Source of the DNA: a bacterium BMS3Bbin07
GTDB lineage: Bacteria > Nitrospirota > Thermodesulfovibrionia > Thermodesulfovibrionales > JdFR-85
DNA length: 10,375 nt
Reading direction: 5' to 3'
NCBI GenBank assembly: GCA_002898135.1
Contig: BDTQ01000275.1
Location: 1-10,375, forward strand
Under the pieces are notes generated by a model. The model saw only the letters and a program-made list of their open reading frames with translations, did not search any database and was not told the origin of the DNA. This document shows positions 7,192 to 10,375 of this stretch, one piece after another. Numbering within the stretch: the stretch's first letter is position 1; each line of letters starts with the position of its first letter. A program made the position numbers and the translations under genes.

Positions 7192-7374
7192 TCATTCACC
7201 CTTTGATTCTTCAACATCAACAAGGTGCGGAACCTTGTTAATCATTCCCCTTATAACAGGAACGTCAGGGTGCATGACAGTCTGTCCTATCTTTCTCAGA
7301 CCGAGGCTCCTGAGCACTCTTCTCAATTTCTCAGGGTTACCGATATAGCTCTTCTTCAGCTTTATCTTAAGCAT
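7192..7374 (-). CDS. rpmD: 50S ribosomal protein L30 (uL30)
   Basis: The 60-residue product has the bacterial L30 core: [31 protein letters not shown], then [20 protein letters not shown]. It is the usual short bacterial form and binds 23S rRNA domain II. The ATG overlaps the 3' end of rpsE by eight bases and has a GGGAGG inside rpsE, nine bases upstream, so its translation is likely coupled to S5. L30 is missing in some bacterial lineages; its retention here is a mild taxonomic clue. Confidence 0.97.
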   Translation of the reverse strand: MLKIKLKKSYIGNPEKLRRVLRSLGLRKIGQTVMHPDVPVIRGMINKVPHLVDVEESKGE

Positions 7375-7888
7375 TCTTCCGGGCCTCCCTGGTCTCTTCC
7401 TCAGATGACTTCCCCCTCAATCTTCGTACAACTTCGGGGTCTTTAAGGCTCACAAGTCCATTCAATGTTGCCTTCGCCTCATTAAATGGATTATGACTTC
7501 TGATGGACTTGGCAACTATATTTTCAATACCTGATACCTCAAGCACTGCCCGTACAGCTCCTCCGGCAATTACACCGGTGCCTTTTGGTGCGGGCTTTAT
7601 CAGGACTTCTCCTGCACTGAACTTTCCTATTATGTCGTATGGTATAGTGCCATTTTTAAGAGGAAATCTTATGAGTGTCTTCTTTGCCTGCTCTATTGCC
7701 TTCCTGATAGCCTCCGGAACCTCTGAAGCCTTGCCTTTGCCAAGCCCAACAGTACCATTACCATCGCCTATGGCAACAAGGGCTGTAAAGGAAAACCTCC
7801 GTCCTCCTTTGACCACCTTGGAAACTCTATTGATAAAGATTACTTTTTCCTGTATTTCCAGCTCTGACGGGTCAATCCTCTGCACCAT
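7367..7888 (-). CDS. rpsE: 30S ribosomal protein S5 (uS5)
   Basis: The 173-residue product lies at the mRNA entry channel and contributes to decoding fidelity. The N-terminal dsRNA-binding-like domain spans about 12-76 ([36 protein letters not shown]), including the GGRR loop where spectinomycin-resistance changes map in E. coli. The C-terminal domain has [19 protein letters not shown] and an acidic-basic tail. The ribosome site AAGGAGG sits one base before the ATG, which is unusually close; the next codon is GTG, and initiation there would give a four-base gap and drop one residue. A 159-nt AT-rich repeat-bearing spacer separates it from rplR. Confidence 0.98.
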   Translation of the reverse strand: MVQRIDPSELEIQEKVIFINRVSKVVKGGRRFSFTALVAIGDGNGTVGLGKGKASEVPEAIRKAIEQAKKTLIRFPLKNGTIPYDIIGKFSAGEVLIKPAPKGTGVIAGGAVRAVLEVSGIENIVAKSIRSHNPFNEAKATLNGLVSLKDPEVVRRLRGKSSEEETREARKNA

Positions 7889-7915
7889 TCCTCCTTTTTG
7901 ATTTGCTCATTGATT

Positions 7916-8039
7916 ATTGACGATTGATAAATTAAAAAGAAACATACATCATAATGTCCTTATCTTTTTAAAACAACAATCGTTTCAATATATAGCTGTT
8001 TTCCTGAATCAACCACATTTTCAATATTCAATCGCCAAT
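7916..8039. repeat. Inverted 12-mers bracketing the rplR-rpsE spacer
   Basis: ATTGACGATTGA (7916-7927) recurs in inverted orientation as TCAATCGCCAAT (8028-8039), 11 of 12 matching, about 100 nt apart. A related but shorter CAATCGTTTCAAT lies at 7978-7990. The spacer (7889-8047) is much richer in A and T than the genes on each side and has no ORF longer than about 16 codons. Such repeated ATTGACGATTG strings suggest a dispersed intergenic repeat or an insertion remnant. I see no convincing promoter or terminator within it. Confidence 0.45.
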
Positions 8040-8047
8040 CTTCATAT

Positions 8048-8428
8048 CTAAAATTCCAAACCGCCTTCTCGCGCAGCATCTGCAAGCGCTTTGATCCTGC
8101 CATGAAACTTGAAGCCACCTCTGTCAAAGACCACCTTCTTTATACCTTTCTCTACGGCCCTCTTTGCCAGGAGCCCACCCACTTTCCTTGCAGCCTCAAT
8201 ATTGCCGCCATGAGTTGACAGGTCCTTCATCTCCTTATCACGTGTTGATGCGGCAATCAGGGTATCTCCCTTTATATCGTCAACAATCTGGACATATATA
8301 TGATTCAGTGAACCATAAACAGCAAGCCTCGGCCTTTCCGGCATTCCAAAGACCTTCTTTCTTACCCTGTTGCTTCTTCTCTCTCTTGCTTCTCTTCTTG
8401 TTCTTCTCAACTCAGAAAACCTCCGCAT
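8048..8428 (-). CDS. rplR: 50S ribosomal protein L18 (uL18)
   Basis: The product (126 residues from the ATG) binds 5S rRNA together with L5. Family motifs are [42 protein letters not shown], and the C-terminal [28 protein letters not shown]. The ATG at 8428 has no ribosome site upstream. A GGAGG lies just after it (8424-8420), nine bases before a TTG at 8410. Starting there would give 120 residues, closer to the common family length. The true start is therefore uncertain by six codons. An internal promoter candidate lies immediately upstream. The gene is followed by the long repeat-bearing spacer before rpsE. Confidence 0.97.
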   Translation of the reverse strand: MRRFSELRRTRREARERRSNRVRKKVFGMPERPRLAVYGSLNHIYVQIVDDIKGDTLIAASTRDKEMKDLSTHGGNIEAARKVGGLLAKRAVEKGIKKVVFDRGGFKFHGRIKALADAAREGGLEF

Positions 8429-8450
8429 TTATTTAAGTACGTCATCTTAT

Positions 8451-8479
8451 ATTATACCGAATACAATCAGCACTATAAA
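8451..8479 (-). promoter_or_regulatory. Possible internal promoter before rplR
   Basis: On the minus strand TTTATA (8479-8474, 4/6 to the -35 consensus), a 17-nt spacer and TATAAT (8456-8451, perfect -10) lie in the 82-nt rplF-rplR gap. The expected start is near 8444, about 16 nt before the ATG or 34 nt before the alternative TTG. The -35 is weak and the AT-rich setting makes chance plausible. Confidence 0.35.
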
Positions 8480-8489
8480 AGTCGAATTC

Positions 8490-8508
8490 AGCAGGGTCTC
8501 TGCCTGCT
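8490..8508 (-). other. Short hairpin just after rplF
   Basis: On the minus strand AGCAGG (8508-8503) pairs with CCTGCT (8495-8490) around a 7-nt loop, starting two bases after the rplF stop. The stem is only six pairs and no U run follows, so it is at most a weak pause, attenuator or RNA-end stabiliser between rplF and the possible rplR promoter. Confidence 0.35.
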
Positions 8509-8510
8509 TC

Positions 8511-9059
8511 TTACTTTTTCCCTGCCTTACCGGGCTTAAGTTTGAGCCTCGCGCCTGCGTAGCGTATACCCTTTCCCTTATATGCATCCGGCGGCCTCAG
8601 AGCTCTGATATTTGCCGCTACCTGGCCAACAAGCTGTTTATCATAACCCGTAAGCGTAACCTTCAAAGGCCGGGCCTTGTGGTCAACCTCTGCAGATACA
8701 CCTTCAGGCAGTATGAATTCAACAGGATGCGAATATCCAAGGGAAAAAGTTAGCGTTTTACCCTTTACATCCACCTTGTATCCGACCCCGACTATCTCCA
8801 GTTCTTTTTTATACCCCTCACTTACACCCTCCACCATATTGGCAATAAGGCTCCTTGTGAGTCCATGAAGCGCCTTCTTTTGTTTTGTATCATCCGGCCT
8901 TGAAACCAGGATACTGTCCTTCTCTATATTCAGATTCATGGAAGACGGGAAATTCCAGCGAAGCTCACCTTTTGGCCCCTTCACCTCAATAAGGGTCCCG
9001 TCAACCTTCACATTCACACTCTTCGGTATCTCTACAGGTTTTCTTCCTATCCTTGACAT
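8511..9059 (-). CDS. rplF: 50S ribosomal protein L6 (uL6)
   Basis: The 182-residue product sits near the factor-binding site of the 50S subunit. It begins MSRIGRKPVEIPKSV, has two tandem L6 repeats (about 11-82 and 90-165), and carries the C-terminal signature around 150-175: AANIRALRPPDAYKGKGIRYAG, then a basic KLKPGKAGKK tail. Length and ends match the family. The ATG has AGGAG eight bases upstream, in an 88-nt gap after rpsH that shows no other feature I can support. Confidence 0.99.
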   Translation of the reverse strand: MSRIGRKPVEIPKSVNVKVDGTLIEVKGPKGELRWNFPSSMNLNIEKDSILVSRPDDTKQKKALHGLTRSLIANMVEGVSEGYKKELEIVGVGYKVDVKGKTLTFSLGYSHPVEFILPEGVSAEVDHKARPLKVTLTGYDKQLVGQVAANIRALRPPDAYKGKGIRYAGARLKLKPGKAGKK

Positions 9060-9147
9060 CCCTTAATTCTCCTCACTTATAAGTATGTTTGTCACCTTGA
9101 CATTACCAGAACCTGAACTACAAAAGACCAATGCCTTATGACTGAAT

Positions 9148-9540
9148 TTACCAGACATGACAGAGAAGTTCTCCACCGAGCTTATCCCATTTGCAGGTCT
9201 TGTCACTCTTGATGCCTTTAGGTGTTGAGAGTATTGCAAGCCCCACTCCGCCCATAACAACCGGCACATCTCTGTAGCCGACATAGACTCTCTTGCCGGG
9301 TTTACTCACCCTTTTCAGCCCGGAGATGATACTCTCCCCGTCAACATATTTTAAGGAGATCCTCAGAACTCCCTGTTTTTTATCCTTGATAATCTTGTAA
9401 GCCCTGATAAACCCTTCTTCCTTGAGTATCTTGGCTATTTCCAACTTCATGCGTGACGCGGGAATATCCACCTTCTCAGCCCTGATCATGGTGGCATTCC
9501 TGATCCTTGTCAGCATATCAGCAACCGGGTCAGTTAACAT
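9148..9540 (-). CDS. rpsH: 30S ribosomal protein S8 (uS8)
   Basis: The 130-residue product binds the central domain of 16S rRNA and, in E. coli, represses the spc operon. It starts MLTDPVADMLTRIRNA and contains IPASRMKLEIAKILKEEGFI, LKRVSKPGKRVYVGYRDVP and GLAILSTPKGI. The C-terminal GGELLCHVW is typical. Between them, where many S8 proteins read roughly MTDKEARKLKV, this one reads KSDKTCKWDKL: same length, but the usual Glu-Ala-Arg segment is replaced by Thr-Cys-Lys-Trp. No indel is implied, so it looks like a lineage variant. ATG follows the rpsN stop by nine bases with GGAG in the gap. Confidence 0.98.
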   Translation of the reverse strand: MLTDPVADMLTRIRNATMIRAEKVDIPASRMKLEIAKILKEEGFIRAYKIIKDKKQGVLRISLKYVDGESIISGLKRVSKPGKRVYVGYRDVPVVMGGVGLAILSTPKGIKSDKTCKWDKLGGELLCHVW

Positions 9541-9549
9541 GCCTCTCTC

Positions 9550-9735
9550 CTACCAACTTGATTTTGTTACTCCAGGGATTAGTCCCTGATGCGCCAGCGT
9601 CCTGAAACATATCCGGCACATGGCAAAACGCCTCAGATATCCTCTGGGCCTGCCACAGATAAGACATCTGTTGTAAGCCCTGACTTTGTATCTCGGTGTT
9701 CTCTTCGTCTTCTCAACTAAACACTTCTTGGCCAT
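9550..9735 (-). CDS. rpsN: 30S ribosomal protein S14 (uS14), zinc-binding type Z
   Basis: The 61-residue product is the short zinc form of S14, which lies in the 30S head near the A and P sites. The zinc ligands Cys24 and Cys27 ([10 protein letters not shown]) and Cys40 and Cys43 (CRICFR) are all present, and the end [13 protein letters not shown] is characteristic of type Z. The roughly 100-residue zinc-free form typical of E. coli is not seen here. ATG has AAGGAG upstream at a somewhat long spacing in a 44-nt gap after rplE. Confidence 0.98.
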   Translation of the reverse strand: MAKKCLVEKTKRTPRYKVRAYNRCLICGRPRGYLRRFAMCRICFRTLAHQGLIPGVTKSSW

Positions 9736-9779
9736 ATCTCAATCACTCCTTATATATGTACTACACCGTGTGTTTTTCC

Positions 9780-10337
9780 TTAATCCTTTAAAGGCATTCC
9801 AAGATATTTCAACAGTGCCTTTCCCTCTCCATCAGTTTTGGCAGTTGTGCATATTATAATATCAAAACCGTGAACCATATCAACCTTTTCGTAGTCTATC
9901 TCGGAGAATATATACTGCTCCTTAACACCCATTGCATAATTTCCCCTCCCGTCAAAGGACTTTGTAGTAAGCCCCCTGAAGTCCCTGATCTGGGGTATGG
10001 CAATGCTTATAAGTTTGTCAAGAAAATCATACATCCGGGCACCCCTGAGTGTAACCTTGCAACCTATAGGCATCCCCTTTCTTAGCTTGAATCCTGCTAT
10101 GGACTTTTTTGCCTTTGTTATAACGGCCTTCTGTCCCGATATCATGCTAAGTTCTTTCTGTGCAGCATCGAGGAGTTTAATGTTCTGCATCGCCTCACCG
10201 AGTCCCACATTAAGAACAATCTTTTCAAGTTTCGGCACCTGCATCACGTTTTTACAGGATAACTCCTTCATTAACTGAGGAATCACCTCTTTAGAATATT
10301 TCTCTTTCAGCCCTGGAATATATTTCTTCTCAGCCAT
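9780..10337 (-). CDS. rplE: 50S ribosomal protein L5 (uL5)
   Basis: The 185-residue product binds 5S rRNA with L18 and contacts S13 and P-site tRNA. Family motifs include [16 protein letters not shown] at 34-49, [33 protein letters not shown] at about 67-99, [30 protein letters not shown], and the ending [13 protein letters not shown]. Length is a few residues above the usual 179-180. Its ATG shares one base with the rplX stop (TAATG). The GGAGG used for initiation is about 13 bases upstream, within rplX codons, somewhat distant. Confidence 0.99.
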   Translation of the reverse strand: MAEKKYIPGLKEKYSKEVIPQLMKELSCKNVMQVPKLEKIVLNVGLGEAMQNIKLLDAAQKELSMISGQKAVITKAKKSIAGFKLRKGMPIGCKVTLRGARMYDFLDKLISIAIPQIRDFRGLTTKSFDGRGNYAMGVKEQYIFSEIDYEKVDMVHGFDIIICTTAKTDGEGKALLKYLGMPLKD

Positions 10338-10375
10338 TACTGGTCTATTACCTCCTTACATCTCTTACAGAGCCT
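10337..10375 (-). CDS. rplX: 50S ribosomal protein L24 (uL24), C-terminal fragment
   Basis: Only the last 12 codons are in the window, reading [12 protein letters not shown] and ending with TAA at 10339-10337. This matches the usual L24 ending (R-x-C-K-x-C-x-E-V-I-D), and the position just before rplE is where rplX lies in spc operons. A C-x2-C pair is present. The stop overlaps the rplE start by one base, and its AAG GAG GTA codons supply the rplE ribosome site. The gene continues beyond the right edge. Confidence 0.88.
   Translation of the reverse strand, partial: RLCKRCKEVIDQ

Noticed and set aside
8491..8520. Plus-strand terminator (GCAGG hairpin followed by T-rich sequence)
   Set aside because: No plus-strand gene precedes it, and the T-rich run is the antisense of the rplF lysine codons.
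8370..8753. 127-codon plus-strand ORF across the rplF-rplR gap
   Set aside because: It is antisense to both L6 and L18 over most of its length and has no family resemblance.
9060..9147. S8 repressor-binding site or small gene between rpsH and rplF
   Set aside because: No S8-type bulged helix was recognisable and the open frame through it is an out-of-frame continuation over rpsH.

Overview
This window is the distal half of a bacterial ribosomal-protein gene cluster (spc operon running into the alpha operon). It lies entirely on the minus strand and is followed by a convergent plus-strand gene. Read in the direction of transcription (right to left), the order is: end of rplX, rplE, rpsN, rpsH, rplF, rplR, rpsE, rpmD, rplO, secY, map, infA, rpmJ, rpsM, rpsK, rpsD, rpoA, rplQ, then a candidate short membrane-peptide ORF that overlaps the rplQ stop. 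Every r-protein, SecY, Map, IF1 and RNA polymerase alpha looks full length and intact. adk, which sits between secY and map in many bacteria, is absent here.

The organism is clearly a bacterium using standard stop codons, with moderate GC. The zinc-binding forms of S4, S14 and L36 are all present. The partial J-domain/TPR protein and the gene order would fit a Nitrospirota or deltaproteobacterial-type lineage, but this is a weak inference that only a placement with RpoA or the concatenated r-proteins can settle.

Layout: 1-1014 (+) is the 3' part of a J-domain plus TPR protein, open at the left edge. 1015-1232 is the convergent junction and holds the small minus-strand ORF. 1233-4157 is rplQ, rpoA, rpsD, rpsK, rpsM. 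4167-4601 is rpmJ and infA. 4624-6710 is map and secY. 6711-10375 is rplO back to the end of rplX. Most junctions are tight (0-40 nt, or overlapping by 1, 4, 8 or 20 nt), and Shine-Dalgarno (SD) sequences are often embedded in the C-terminal codons of the preceding gene, so translational coupling is likely. Four looser junctions stand out: rpsD-rpoA (102 nt), infA-rpmJ (102 nt), rplR-rpsE (159 nt) and rplF-rplR (82 nt). Each contains inverted repeats or promoter-like sequence.

The genes make ribosome subunits, the initiation factor IF1, the protein-export channel SecY, N-terminal methionine processing (Map) and the transcription machinery (RpoA), the usual coupling of growth functions. The most notable non-standard signals are: a near-consensus promoter whose expected start would give infA an almost leaderless mRNA; a 32-nt-arm imperfect inverted repeat between infA and rpmJ; and the small membrane ORF after rplQ, whose frame continues past an in-frame UGA into a charged tail. 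I see no rRNA, tRNA, CRISPR array, transposase or phage gene, and no clear novel system.
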